Positions 17,998 to 26,463 of a DNA stretch of 64,000 bases are shown piece by piece. A program made the translations under genes and the position numbers. The DNA comes from Spirosoma terrae (GTDB lineage Bacteria; Bacteroidota; Bacteroidia; Cytophagales; Spirosomataceae): assembly GCF_010435915.1 (NCBI RefSeq), contig NZ_JAAFZH010000005.1, positions 186,001 through 250,000 of the forward strand, in the 5' to 3' direction. How positions within the stretch are numbered: position 1 is the stretch's first letter; the number at the start of each line of letters is the position of its first letter. Under the pieces are notes generated by a model. The model ran no database searches and was not told where the DNA came from. It saw nothing but the letters and a program-made list of their open reading frames with translations.

Positions 17998-18906
17998 ATG
18001 CAACAGATTAACTCCATATCACAGTTTCATCAACTACTTTCCTTGCCTGAGTCTCTCCATCCTTTGGTAAGTGTTGTACGGGTAGAAGACATTAAACTCA
18101 ATCCCACCACCGATTGGGAGCATTTCTTTTTGAACTTTTACACCGTATCGTTAAAACGGAATGTACAGGCAAAGGCCAGATACGGACAACAATATTACGA
18201 CTTTGATACAGGCGTAATGAGTTTTACTGCGCCCCGGCAATTGCAATCGCATGTTATGGTAGATCAGGATTCGCAACAGGAAGTTGGAAGGGGATACGTA
18301 TTATTAGTTCATCCTGATTTTCTGTTGAAATCGTCAGTTTTGGAGAAAATAAATCAATACGGCTTCTTCGCCTATGCCCTTCATGAAGCCTTACATCTGT
18401 CGGCAAGAGAAGAAGCTGATATGCTGGAGATTTTCAGGAAAATTGATCAGGAATGCCAGCATATTGATCAGCACACACAGGATATTATTCTATCACAGAT
18501 TGATCTGTTGCTCAGCTATAGTAACCGCTTTTACGGGCGACAATTTGTTACCCGGAAGGCGGCTAATAAGGATTTACTGGCCAACCTGGAGCGAGTGCTT
18601 GAGGCCTATTTTGAGAAAGGCTTGGGACTGGAAAGTGGACATGTTTCGGTTGATTATGTAGCATCCCAGCTACATGTATCTCCCAGCTACCTCAGTGATG
18701 TATTACGGTCCCTAACCGGACAAAATGCCCGGCAGCATATTCAGGAAAAGATACTGGAGAAAGCCAGGTTCTACCTAGCAGCCACTAACCTGTCTGTTGC
18801 CGAAATAGCGTATCAGCTAGGGTTTGAGCACCCTCAATCGTTTAATAAATTCTTCAGGAAAAAGAATAATACGTCACCGTTGGCATTTCGGCGTATGTAT
18901 AATTGA
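17998..18906 (+). CDS. AraC family transcriptional regulator
   Basis: 302 residues from ATG 17998 (a TTG in frame at 17983 adds five residues and is less likely). The C-terminal 100 residues form the double helix-turn-helix: VDYVASQLHVSPSYLSDVLRSLTGQNARQHI, then LSVAEIAYQLGFEHPQSFNKFFRKKNNTSPLAFR, the classic AraC signature. The N-terminal two thirds are an effector/dimerisation domain. It probably controls the hydrolase gene upstream, with which it is co-oriented. Confidence 0.9.
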   Translation: MQQINSISQFHQLLSLPESLHPLVSVVRVEDIKLNPTTDWEHFFLNFYTVSLKRNVQAKARYGQQYYDFDTGVMSFTAPRQLQSHVMVDQDSQQEVGRGYVLLVHPDFLLKSSVLEKINQYGFFAYALHEALHLSAREEADMLEIFRKIDQECQHIDQHTQDIILSQIDLLLSYSNRFYGRQFVTRKAANKDLLANLERVLEAYFEKGLGLESGHVSVDYVASQLHVSPSYLSDVLRSLTGQNARQHIQEKILEKARFYLAATNLSVAEIAYQLGFEHPQSFNKFFRKKNNTSPLAFRRMYN

Positions 18907-18939
18907 CTAAAGGCGAACGCTATTAAAGTGCCTGGAAAA

Positions 18940-18976
18940 AGAACACCCCGAAAGCGTTAACCTTTCGGGGTGTTCT
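18940..18976. terminator. Bidirectional intrinsic terminator
   Basis: A perfect 15-bp stem AGAACACCCCGAAAG (18940-18954) with CTTTCGGGGTGTTCT (18962-18976) and a 7-nt loop, between the converging araC-type and GH65 genes. An A-run precedes it (18936-18940), giving a U-run for the minus-strand transcript. Confidence 0.8.
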
Positions 18977-19002
18977 GGGTAAATAGTGAAAAAACGATTG
19001 GT

Positions 19003-21345
19003 CTAAACCGTAGCTGCCGGGCTGATGCTCACCTGTTCCTGGCTGGTTGCGTTTACCGTTACGGATTGGCCAAAGAGCAGCAACGTAACAGGATGGCTGG
19101 AGAAATTTTCGATCACTACGTCCAACTGTGTGGTGGTGATCTGTAGCAAAGCGCCCTGAAAACGAATCTTGAAGGCCAGTGCCTGCCAATGTGTAGGACA
19201 GTACGGATTCAATACCAGCTGTGAATGGTTTTCTTCTCCTTTTTCGATACGTAGCCCGCCAAAGCCTTTGACTACGGCCAGCCAGGTTCCGGCCATACTG
19301 GTGATGTGGCAGCCGTCTTCCGTATCGTTGTTGTAGTCATCCAGATCGAGCCGGGCCGTACGCAGATACATTTCGTAGGCCTTGTCGCGCAGTCCCAGTT
19401 TGGACGCCTGGATGCTGTGCACGCAGGGCGAGAGCGACGACTCGTGTACCGTCATTGGTTCGTAGAAATCGAAATTGCGACGTACCGTTTCGGTGTCGAA
19501 TTCATCCTCGAAAAAGTAGAGTCCCTGCAAGACATCGGCCTGTTTGATGAAGCAGGAACGTAGTATCCGATCCCACGACCAGTTCTGGTTAATGGGCCGC
19601 TGACCCTTCGGAATGTCAGATACGGGCATGATCTCTTTGTCGAGAAAACCATCCTGTTGTAAAAACACCTGCCGTTCCGGGTCGTAGGGGAAGTACATGT
19701 TTTCCACAATATGGGTTGCTTTCTCGATCTCTTTCTCTTCGCGGAAGTGAATTCGGTCAATCAGATCAGCGTATTGGTCGGGATTCAGGGATTTTACTTT
19801 CGCTACCGCTTCAATCGTATAGCGTAACGTCCAGGCCGCAATGTAGTTGGTATACCAGTTGTTGTTGACGTTGTTTTCGTATTCGTTAGGACCCGTTACG
19901 CCCAGCATTACATATTTCGACTTCTCTTTCGACCAATTGACGCGCTGGCTCCAGAAGCGACTGATGGCAATGAGTACTTCCAGCCCGTAGTCGACCAGAT
20001 AGTGTTCATCGCCCGTATAACGGATATAGTCGTAGATGGCGTAGGCGATAGCTCCGTTGCGGTGAATCTCTTCGAAGGTGATCTCCCATTCGTTATGGCA
20101 TTCTTCGCCGTTCATGGTCACCATCGGATACAAGGCCGCCCCGGCTCGAAAGCCCAGTTTTCGTCCATTTTCGATGGCTTTGCCCAGCTGTTTGTATCGA
20201 TAAATCAGGAGGTTGCGGGCTACTTTCTGATCGGCAGTGGCGAGGTAGAAGGGTAAACAGTAGGCTTCGGTATCCCAGTAGGTAGAACCGCCGTATTTCT
20301 CACCCGTGAAGCCTTTGGGACCAATATTTAATCGCTCGTCTTCGCCGGTATAGGTTTGATTAAGTTGAAAGATATTGAATCGGATACCCTGCTGAGCCGC
20401 CACATCGCCGTCAATAACGATATCGTTCATTTTCCATTTATCGGCCCAGGCCTGCCGTTGTTCGAAGAGCATCTTGTCGAACCCTTTCCGGCTAACCCGC
20501 TGCATGCTCTGACGGGCCTCTTTGAAGATGGTATCCGGGTCGTAATTCAAGGATGAAAGATTGACGGCATATTTATAAATCACCGTTTCCTGATCCTGCC
20601 GACAGTCGAGCGTCATCCGATTTGCTACGTACTTCTCGTACTTAATCGGCTGGGATTGATAGTCGATTTTTACACCGTCCTGTTCAATTTCAACGCACAT
20701 CCCCGTTGCTACGTGGAAGCCGGTTTTACGGGTGCGCAGTTCGATATAGGCTTCTCCGTAGCCGGTTTCTTTACGAACTTCGTCCCAGAACGTTTCGTCG
20801 TAGTTCGCATCCCGGTTTCGGATAGACCCGTCGATATAGGGCGTAATGGTGATTTTGGCGTCGAAATTCAGGGGTTTGAAGGCGTACCGGATGGCTCCGG
20901 CTTCGTCGTCAACAATCGAACAAAACCGTTTGGCATTTACCTGCAGCTCTTTCCCACTTTTCAACGTAGCAATAAACGACCGTTCGAGGTAGCCTTCCTG
21001 CATGTTGAGCTCCCGCCGAAACTCGCGGACGTCGCACTGATTAAGATCCAGTGATTCGTACTCTACATCAATATCGATCCCAATCCAGTTAGCCGCATTC
21101 AGTACTTTGGCAAAATAATCCGGATAGCCGTTTTTCCACCAGCCAACGCGGGTTTTGTCGGGATAATAAACGCCGGCTACGTAGTTGCCCTGCAGCGTTT
21201 TGCCGGTGAATTTTTCCTCGAAGTTGCCCCGTTGCCCAAATCGCCCGTTGCCGAGCGACATCACACTTTCAGAAATTTCATTGAAGTCACGGTGAAAGCC
21301 CTCCTCAACAATACTCCAGGGGGCCTGGGTAATATAATTTTTCAT
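19003..21345 (-). CDS. Glycoside hydrolase family 65 phosphorylase, maltose-phosphorylase-like
   Basis: 780 residues, the normal length of GH65 disaccharide phosphorylases, which split alpha-linked glucose disaccharides with phosphate. The N-terminal beta-sandwich starts with ESVMSLGNGRFGQRGNFEE; the (alpha/alpha)6 barrel contains GGSTYWDTEAYCLPFYL and GEECHNEWEITFEEIHRNG, the block holding the general acid Glu. The close match of this block to maltose phosphorylases suggests maltose, but trehalose or kojibiose phosphorylases are not ruled out. No signal peptide, hence cytoplasmic. The usual partner, beta-phosphoglucomutase, is absent here. Confidence 0.88.
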   Translation of the reverse strand: MKNYITQAPWSIVEEGFHRDFNEISESVMSLGNGRFGQRGNFEEKFTGKTLQGNYVAGVYYPDKTRVGWWKNGYPDYFAKVLNAANWIGIDIDVEYESLDLNQCDVREFRRELNMQEGYLERSFIATLKSGKELQVNAKRFCSIVDDEAGAIRYAFKPLNFDAKITITPYIDGSIRNRDANYDETFWDEVRKETGYGEAYIELRTRKTGFHVATGMCVEIEQDGVKIDYQSQPIKYEKYVANRMTLDCRQDQETVIYKYAVNLSSLNYDPDTIFKEARQSMQRVSRKGFDKMLFEQRQAWADKWKMNDIVIDGDVAAQQGIRFNIFQLNQTYTGEDERLNIGPKGFTGEKYGGSTYWDTEAYCLPFYLATADQKVARNLLIYRYKQLGKAIENGRKLGFRAGAALYPMVTMNGEECHNEWEITFEEIHRNGAIAYAIYDYIRYTGDEHYLVDYGLEVLIAISRFWSQRVNWSKEKSKYVMLGVTGPNEYENNVNNNWYTNYIAAWTLRYTIEAVAKVKSLNPDQYADLIDRIHFREEKEIEKATHIVENMYFPYDPERQVFLQQDGFLDKEIMPVSDIPKGQRPINQNWSWDRILRSCFIKQADVLQGLYFFEDEFDTETVRRNFDFYEPMTVHESSLSPCVHSIQASKLGLRDKAYEMYLRTARLDLDDYNNDTEDGCHITSMAGTWLAVVKGFGGLRIEKGEENHSQLVLNPYCPTHWQALAFKIRFQGALLQITTTQLDVVIENFSSHPVTLLLFGQSVTVNATSQEQVSISPAATV

Positions 21346-21457
21346 TCAATAGTAGGTTAGTTCAAACGGTATTAGGTTCGTGCAGAGGCACAGAGGTAAG
21401 CAATATTGCTTAAAAATGCTGGATAAGCGGCACAAAATTAGTTAATTCCTGAGGTTG

Positions 21458-22066
21458 CTACGGAATAGTTCCCAGCTGGGCCTGTGCAAAGAGTTCAACA
21501 TCGCGTTTGGAATCAAGATCAATGGCTCCGGCCTCAAAGGGGACTTCAATACAATCCTGCCGGTGTTTGACAATGATCCATTTAGCGCCTTTGTCGCCTT
21601 CCAGCTGAAGCATCTGTTCGATGTAGTTCCGGTCGAAAAGTACCGGTACTCCCAATTGATCGTCGTATCGACAGGCAATAATACCCTTGTCGTTATTCAC
21701 ATACGTATCGAGCATATGGAGTAGTAAGCCGACTGAAACCAGGGGTTGGTCGGTCAGGAGCACCATGACGGCGTCGATGTCTTTGTGGGTAATGTACAGG
21801 GCAGCCAAGCCCGTTTTAAGTGACGAGGCCATGCCCGTTTGCCAGGCTGCGTTGTCGACCAGCGTGAGGGGGAGTCCGGCCAATTCAGGGACGATCCGTT
21901 CCCGGTTGGCGCCCAGAACAACCACCACCGGACCCGCCTGCGTAGCCAGCGCTGTTTCCGAAATCCGGCGCATCAGCGACTGGCCTTTGTAGTGTAGTAA
22001 TTGCTTGGGTTCGCCACCCATACGCGTTGATGCGCCAGCAGCCAGGATAATCGTTCCTATTTTCAA
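21458..22066 (-). CDS. MocA/MobA-like nucleotidyltransferase
   Basis: About 202 residues if it starts at the TTG at 22066, just before KIGTIILAAGASTRMGGEPKQLL, the GT-A nucleotidyltransferase signature LAAGxSxRMGxxK. The frame is open to 22207, but that would overlap truA by about 60 bp and add a non-family tail. Other family features: MVLLTDQPLV (metal-binding Asp) and the late LDLDSKRDVE-like block (IDLDSKRDVELF). Likely a molybdenum cofactor cytidylyl/guanylyltransferase; no other molybdenum genes are nearby, so the substrate is uncertain. Confidence 0.75.
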   Translation of the reverse strand: MKIGTIILAAGASTRMGGEPKQLLHYKGQSLMRRISETALATQAGPVVVVLGANRERIVPELAGLPLTLVDNAAWQTGMASSLKTGLAALYITHKDIDAVMVLLTDQPLVSVGLLLHMLDTYVNNDKGIIACRYDDQLGVPVLFDRNYIEQMLQLEGDKGAKWIIVKHRQDCIEVPFEAGAIDLDSKRDVELFAQAQLGTIP

Positions 22067-22145
22067 GATAAATACTGTTTTTAATAAAGATAATGAAAAA
22101 ACTGAAAGTGGGTAGACCAAAAAGATCGGCAATACCTGTTCGACG

Positions 22146-22901
22146 TTAACGCGCTCGATGCTGAAATACTTCGTCGGGGTAGCCAACTTCAACCAGCGAT
22201 AAGCCATCGGCCGGGGCCGCCCGGCCCGCTCTCCGTCGGTCGAGGGCTAGAATAACCTGCTCGAAGTCGGGAACGCCAAGCCGGTTCTGACCAACATCGA
22301 GCAACGTACCAACAATGGCTCTGACCATACCATGCAAAAACCGATTCGCTTTTATATGAAACTGCAGGTCGCCATTGGTATCGACAGTCCAGTACGCAAA
22401 ATCGATTCGGCAGTTAAACGTTTTGACATCCGTCTTTACTTTACTGAAACTCTCAAAATCGGTATGTTTCAGCAGAAGGCTGGCTGCTTCGTTCATTCGA
22501 TCTACAGACAGCGGCAACGTAAACAGATAAGCTAGTCCATCCCGGAACGGATCTTTCCTACGGATAATCGAGTACTGGTAATACCGGGACGTAGCGGTGT
22601 AGCGCGCATGATCGTCTGACCGAACGGGAAAGCAATCATACACGGCAATGTCGTTCGGAATCAGGCTGTTTAGCGAACGTAGCAGATTTTTAGGAATAGC
22701 TAGATCGGTTTCGAAGTGTGCAAATTGCTGGCCCGCGTGAACGCCCGTATCGGTTCGGCCACTGCCAACGATAGCAATCGGTTGTCGAAATACCGTTGTC
22801 AATGCTGTTTCGAGCACTTCCTGGACGCTCAGACCGTTAGGCTGACGTTGCCAGCCGTGATACTTACTACCTCGATAAGCTAGTTCAAGAAAATAACGCA
22901 T
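22146..22901 (-). CDS. truA: tRNA pseudouridine synthase A
   Basis: 251 residues from the ATG at 22901 (a GTG nine bases upstream is also in frame). RYFLELAYRGSKYHGWQRQP is the typical TruA N-terminus and GSGRTDTGVHAGQQ holds the catalytic Asp51. HFKANRFLHGM-like block (HIKANRFLHGMVRAIVGTLLDVG) is also characteristic. It makes pseudouridine at positions 38-40 of tRNA anticodon arms. Confidence 0.95.
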   Translation of the reverse strand: MRYFLELAYRGSKYHGWQRQPNGLSVQEVLETALTTVFRQPIAIVGSGRTDTGVHAGQQFAHFETDLAIPKNLLRSLNSLIPNDIAVYDCFPVRSDDHARYTATSRYYQYSIIRRKDPFRDGLAYLFTLPLSVDRMNEAASLLLKHTDFESFSKVKTDVKTFNCRIDFAYWTVDTNGDLQFHIKANRFLHGMVRAIVGTLLDVGQNRLGVPDFEQVILALDRRRAGRAAPADGLSLVEVGYPDEVFQHRAR

Positions 22902-22978
22902 AGTAGCCACAAAGGTAAACTGTCGTTTGTGACTTTACGTACTTGCGGAATTTTGAGAGGACGAAAGAAGATATGAAA

Positions 22979-23029
22979 AGAGGGCTTTGCAACGAAGATT
23001 AACTAAAGATCTTCAAAGCCGAGCCCTCT
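22979..23029. other. Two-step hairpin in a 310-bp gene-free gap
   Basis: The gap 22902-23211 has no gene. It holds an outer stem AGAGGGCT (22979-22986) with AGCCCTCT (23022-23029) around an inner stem GAAGAT (22994-22999) with ATCTTC (23009-23014). It may end transcription of the regulator gene to the right or be a structured 5' leader of truA; the sequence cannot decide. Confidence 0.45.
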
Positions 23030-23211
23030 CAAAAGAGGAAAGTACGAAAATTAGCCGTTGGCTGTTGTAAATCGCTGTTTTTAAACAGATTACCTTAAGG
23101 TTCGTTGGTTATGACAGACGATCTACGAAATAAACACGAAGGTACTATGGAAGGCTTTTAAGTCTGTTGAAATCAGGAAGATAGTGAGTGAATGGCCCTG
23201 TAAATGCTCGT

Positions 23212-24399
23212 TTATAACCGTTCGACCTCAAACCGTAACTCATCGACCAGCTGTTTAAGTCGTTCCGTGCTCGGGGCCGGTTGAGGCATCTGCTGACTGA
23301 CAAACGCACAAACGTCCCAGACTTCCACTACGTCTTTTAGGGCGATTTCCTGATTGGGAATGCCCGCTTTATCGGCGGTGAGCAGTAAGGTTCCTTTTAT
23401 TTTGACCTGGTTATAGACCCTGCGGCACTGAATTGTTACGCCCTCTGTCCGCTGGCGCTGAATCAGTAATACGTATAATTTGCCGTCGGCAATATCGAAC
23501 CAGTTTCGAACAAACTGACCTACCAGCAGCGCACCGGGAAACACAAAATCGGCATCCGCTTCAAACGCCCGATAATGGCCCTGCGGAAGCGTTGGCAGGT
23601 GCATGGCGGGCAGGCGATGTAAATACTCACTCTGCTGAAAGCGCTTCCCATAGTCCGCAAACTGATGTTGCATGACAACCGGAATCGTTGGAGCAATGGA
23701 TTGAGACGACGATGGTTGCCGGGCTACTGTATTCGATCCTTCGTACACGTTGTTGAACGTCAATACGTCGGGTTGACGAGAGACTGATCCCGAGCCTGAA
23801 TGAGCAAATAACTGATCAACCGCCGACGGATCAGCGCCCGATTGATTCGCCGAAAAGGGTATCGATGGCGATCGTTCCGGGGTCTGGGCTTCCTGGTGCG
23901 GCCGTACCGGCGACGTAATGACGGGTGGCGTTGGGGCAGGCCGTTCAGCTGAGCGACGGGGCTCTTCCTGAGGCCGGTAATAGTGGTTTAGTACCGACGA
24001 TAATGGCTTTGGCTCGGGAGTTGCTGCCGGTTGGCTCGGCTGGGCGAAAATGTCTGGAAAATCGGGATGCTGGAATGGATCATCATCGGTCGAATCCAGT
24101 TTGCCGTCTGACCGAATGCCGGTCGAATCACTACGTCCGGCGGGTTTGCTCGATTGGCCTAACGGTATGCTTAAACTTGGCGTTTCACGGATTTTACGTA
24201 GGTCCTGACGGGTAAGTAGTTCAACCGTTGTATTAAAAGCCTTGGCGATGGCCTGAATATTTTGCTGGTTCGGGTTGGCGCGTCCTTCTTCGTAGGCCCC
24301 TAACAACGAACGTTTTATATTGATTTTTCGGGAGAATTGCTCCTGCGTTAGCCCATTGAGTTTGCGCAGATAGCGGATGTTATCACTGACAAGCGTCAT
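23212..24399 (-). CDS. XRE family regulator with long Pro/Ser linker
   Basis: 395 residues. Residues about 5-62 are a Cro/cI helix-turn-helix (IRYLRKLNGLTQEQFSRKINIKRSLLGAYEEGRANPN). A disordered linker rich in Pro, Ser and Gln spans about 75-265. The C-terminal 120 residues (HYRAFEADADFVFPGALLVGQ, then VRNWFDIADGKLYVLL) resemble the S24/LexA-like sensor fold of phage-type repressors, but I cannot see the Ser/Lys protease pair with confidence. Divergent from the aldehyde dehydrogenase, so it may control that gene through the shared 130-bp gap. Confidence 0.75.
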   Translation of the reverse strand: MTLVSDNIRYLRKLNGLTQEQFSRKINIKRSLLGAYEEGRANPNQQNIQAIAKAFNTTVELLTRQDLRKIRETPSLSIPLGQSSKPAGRSDSTGIRSDGKLDSTDDDPFQHPDFPDIFAQPSQPAATPEPKPLSSVLNHYYRPQEEPRRSAERPAPTPPVITSPVRPHQEAQTPERSPSIPFSANQSGADPSAVDQLFAHSGSGSVSRQPDVLTFNNVYEGSNTVARQPSSSQSIAPTIPVVMQHQFADYGKRFQQSEYLHRLPAMHLPTLPQGHYRAFEADADFVFPGALLVGQFVRNWFDIADGKLYVLLIQRQRTEGVTIQCRRVYNQVKIKGTLLLTADKAGIPNQEIALKDVVEVWDVCAFVSQQMPQPAPSTERLKQLVDELRFEVERL

Positions 24400-24531
24400 C
24401 CGTTGGGTTGGCTAAAGTTTCAGCTAATATAAACGTTTCACGTTTTAAAAGCCAACGTTGCCCTATACTACTAACTATTTGTACTTTTAGGGTATTCTTT
24501 TGGTTAATCGGCTTCAATTCCTGTCCGCACT

Positions 24532-25962
24532 ATGCATACTATATTCTCAGCCAACGATCTGCACGATACAATACGTAGCGTTTTTACGGCTCAGCGCCAG
24601 CATGCCGCTCAAATGGCACTTACCACGGCCGCGCAACGTATCGAACGAATCAGGCGGATCGGGAAGTGGGTCGATAAACACGAGGAGGCTATTCAGCAGG
24701 CTATGTACGAGGATTTTCGCAAGCCAGCCGCCGAAGTATCGCTGGCTGAGCTGATGGCGTTACGTTCGGAAATCAACTATACCATTCAACACCTGGGCAA
24801 CTGGATGAAGTCGCACCGTTTGCCAACACCAACGGTTCTGATTGGGACAAAAAGCTATATCCGGTATGAACCCAAAGGGGTAGTGCTGATTATAGCTCCC
24901 TGGAATTATCCGTTTGTGCTGGCGATTCGTCCGCTGGTTTCGGCTATTGCAGCTGGTAACGTAGCCATAATTAAACCTTCCGAGCTGACGCCCAATACCG
25001 CCAAATTGATCAGCCGTATGATTGAGGAATTGTTTCCGGTGGAAGAAGTCGATGTGTTTGAAGGTGATGCCGAAGTGTCGACAGCATTACTAGAGATGCC
25101 ATTCAACCATATTTTCTTTACGGGAAGTCCGGCAGTTGGTCGAGTCGTGATGACAGCCGCTGCCAAACAGCTGGCATCGGTTACACTGGAGTTGGGCGGC
25201 AAGTCGCCCGCCATCGTCGATGAAACGGCGAACATCAAACAATCGGCTGAACGGCTGGCCTGGGGTAAATGTGTTAACAACGGGCAAACCTGCATTGCAC
25301 CCGATTATGTACTGGTTCATCAATCCGTTAAAGACAATTTTCTGCAAGCGTTTAGAGCGGCTGTTTCGGCTATGTATAGGGGTGACAATAAGCCTGTTGT
25401 GGATTCAGACAGCTACGCCCGGATTGTAAACAGCCGGCATTTTGAACGGCTTCGGAATCTGGTTGACGAGGCTGTTGCGAAAGGGGCCGTCGTTAGCATG
25501 GGTGGGACGATGGACGCATCCCAGAACTTTATTGAGCCAACTATTCTGGAGCGCGTTACGTCCGATATGCTGATCATGCACGAAGAAATTTTTGGCCCAA
25601 TCCTTCCGGTGTTAACGTATACGGATCTCGACGAGGCCCTGGCCGTTGTGAACGAGCGCGACAAGCCACTGGCGCTGTATATCCACAGCCGAAACCGTCA
25701 GACCATCGATTACATTATCAACCGGACATCGGCCGGTGATACGGTGATCAACGAAACGCTGATTCATTTTAGTAATTCCGAATTACCGTTTGGGGGCGTA
25801 AACAACAGCGGTTTTGGTAAGTCGAATGGATTTTTCAGCTTTCAGGAGTTTTCGAATCATCGGGGCATCATGCAGCGTGATTTCGGGACAATGAAATTTA
25901 TTTATCCGCCGTATACAGATACCGTTAGGAAATTAATTCGGTTTATTGGTAAGTACCTTTAA
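24532..25962 (+). CDS. Aldehyde dehydrogenase family protein (ALDH3-like)
   Basis: 476 residues, the short ALDH3/coniferyl or fatty aldehyde dehydrogenase type. Catalytic Cys254 in NNGQTCIAPDYV and Glu220 in TLELGGKSPAIV are present; VLIIAPWNYPF and FTGSPAVGR bind NAD(P). Oxidises an aldehyde to the acid in the cytoplasm; the ALDH3 type accepts medium or long-chain and aromatic aldehydes. A TTG-N21-TACTTTTA string just upstream (about 24458-24489) is a weak candidate promoter of the Bacteroidetes type. Starts at ATG 24532. Confidence 0.92.
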   Translation: MHTIFSANDLHDTIRSVFTAQRQHAAQMALTTAAQRIERIRRIGKWVDKHEEAIQQAMYEDFRKPAAEVSLAELMALRSEINYTIQHLGNWMKSHRLPTPTVLIGTKSYIRYEPKGVVLIIAPWNYPFVLAIRPLVSAIAAGNVAIIKPSELTPNTAKLISRMIEELFPVEEVDVFEGDAEVSTALLEMPFNHIFFTGSPAVGRVVMTAAAKQLASVTLELGGKSPAIVDETANIKQSAERLAWGKCVNNGQTCIAPDYVLVHQSVKDNFLQAFRAAVSAMYRGDNKPVVDSDSYARIVNSRHFERLRNLVDEAVAKGAVVSMGGTMDASQNFIEPTILERVTSDMLIMHEEIFGPILPVLTYTDLDEALAVVNERDKPLALYIHSRNRQTIDYIINRTSAGDTVINETLIHFSNSELPFGGVNNSGFGKSNGFFSFQEFSNHRGIMQRDFGTMKFIYPPYTDTVRKLIRFIGKYL

Positions 25963-25984
25963 ACACTCATACGAGGTTATTTAT

Positions 25985-26020
25985 ACGAGCAGGTCTATCA
26001 TTACCGATAGGCCTGCTCGT
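25985..26020 (+). terminator. Intrinsic terminator after the aldehyde dehydrogenase
   Basis: Stem ACGAGCAGGTCTATC (25985-25999) with GATAGGCCTGCTCGT (26006-26020), one G-U pair and a 6-nt loop, followed by GTTTAT. It starts 23 nt after the dehydrogenase stop codon. Confidence 0.75.
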
Positions 26021-26463
26021 GTTTATGCCATACTACGGGTTTTACTCATGTTCTGTTCGTGGCCTGCTCCGTTTTGCCTCTGAAGTGATGATAGGTAACT
26101 TTTATTCAGATTCTAAAAAATTGAAGCCTTATTGGTTGGTTACCTGGTAGATAGGTGATGGCAGTCGCGTTGTAATTCCAGAGGAAATTAAAATTTGATT
26201 AAATGACGTGCCTGTTTTTATAGGTAGAAGTAAGTCGAGATGATGAGTATTTCTGTCAAAGCGGGTTGTAATAGGATAATTATAGTAATTCATTTTATTT
26301 TTTATAGTGAAAAATTATTCCTTTATAAAATTTAAGATAGATTTAAATACTATTTAATAAAATTATAGACTTTATTTAATTGATTATGCAGTATTTTATT
26401 CTGATTTATATTCTTCTAAATTTATAATCAATTACTTCTTTCTTAACTTAAACAGATTAGTTC
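26021..26463 (+). promoter_or_regulatory. AT-rich gene-free upstream region of a SusC gene
   Basis: No gene is visible. From about 26210 to 26460 the sequence is markedly more AT-rich than the rest of the window and holds many TTTA/TTAT strings. It most likely contains the promoter and a long untranslated leader of the SusC gene that follows, but I could not single out a convincing TTTG/TAnnTTTG pair. Confidence 0.45.

Noticed and set aside
21458..22207. Longer MocA-like gene starting at 22207
   Set aside because: It would overlap truA and prepend about 47 residues that do not resemble the family; the TTG start at 22066 fits the domain boundary.
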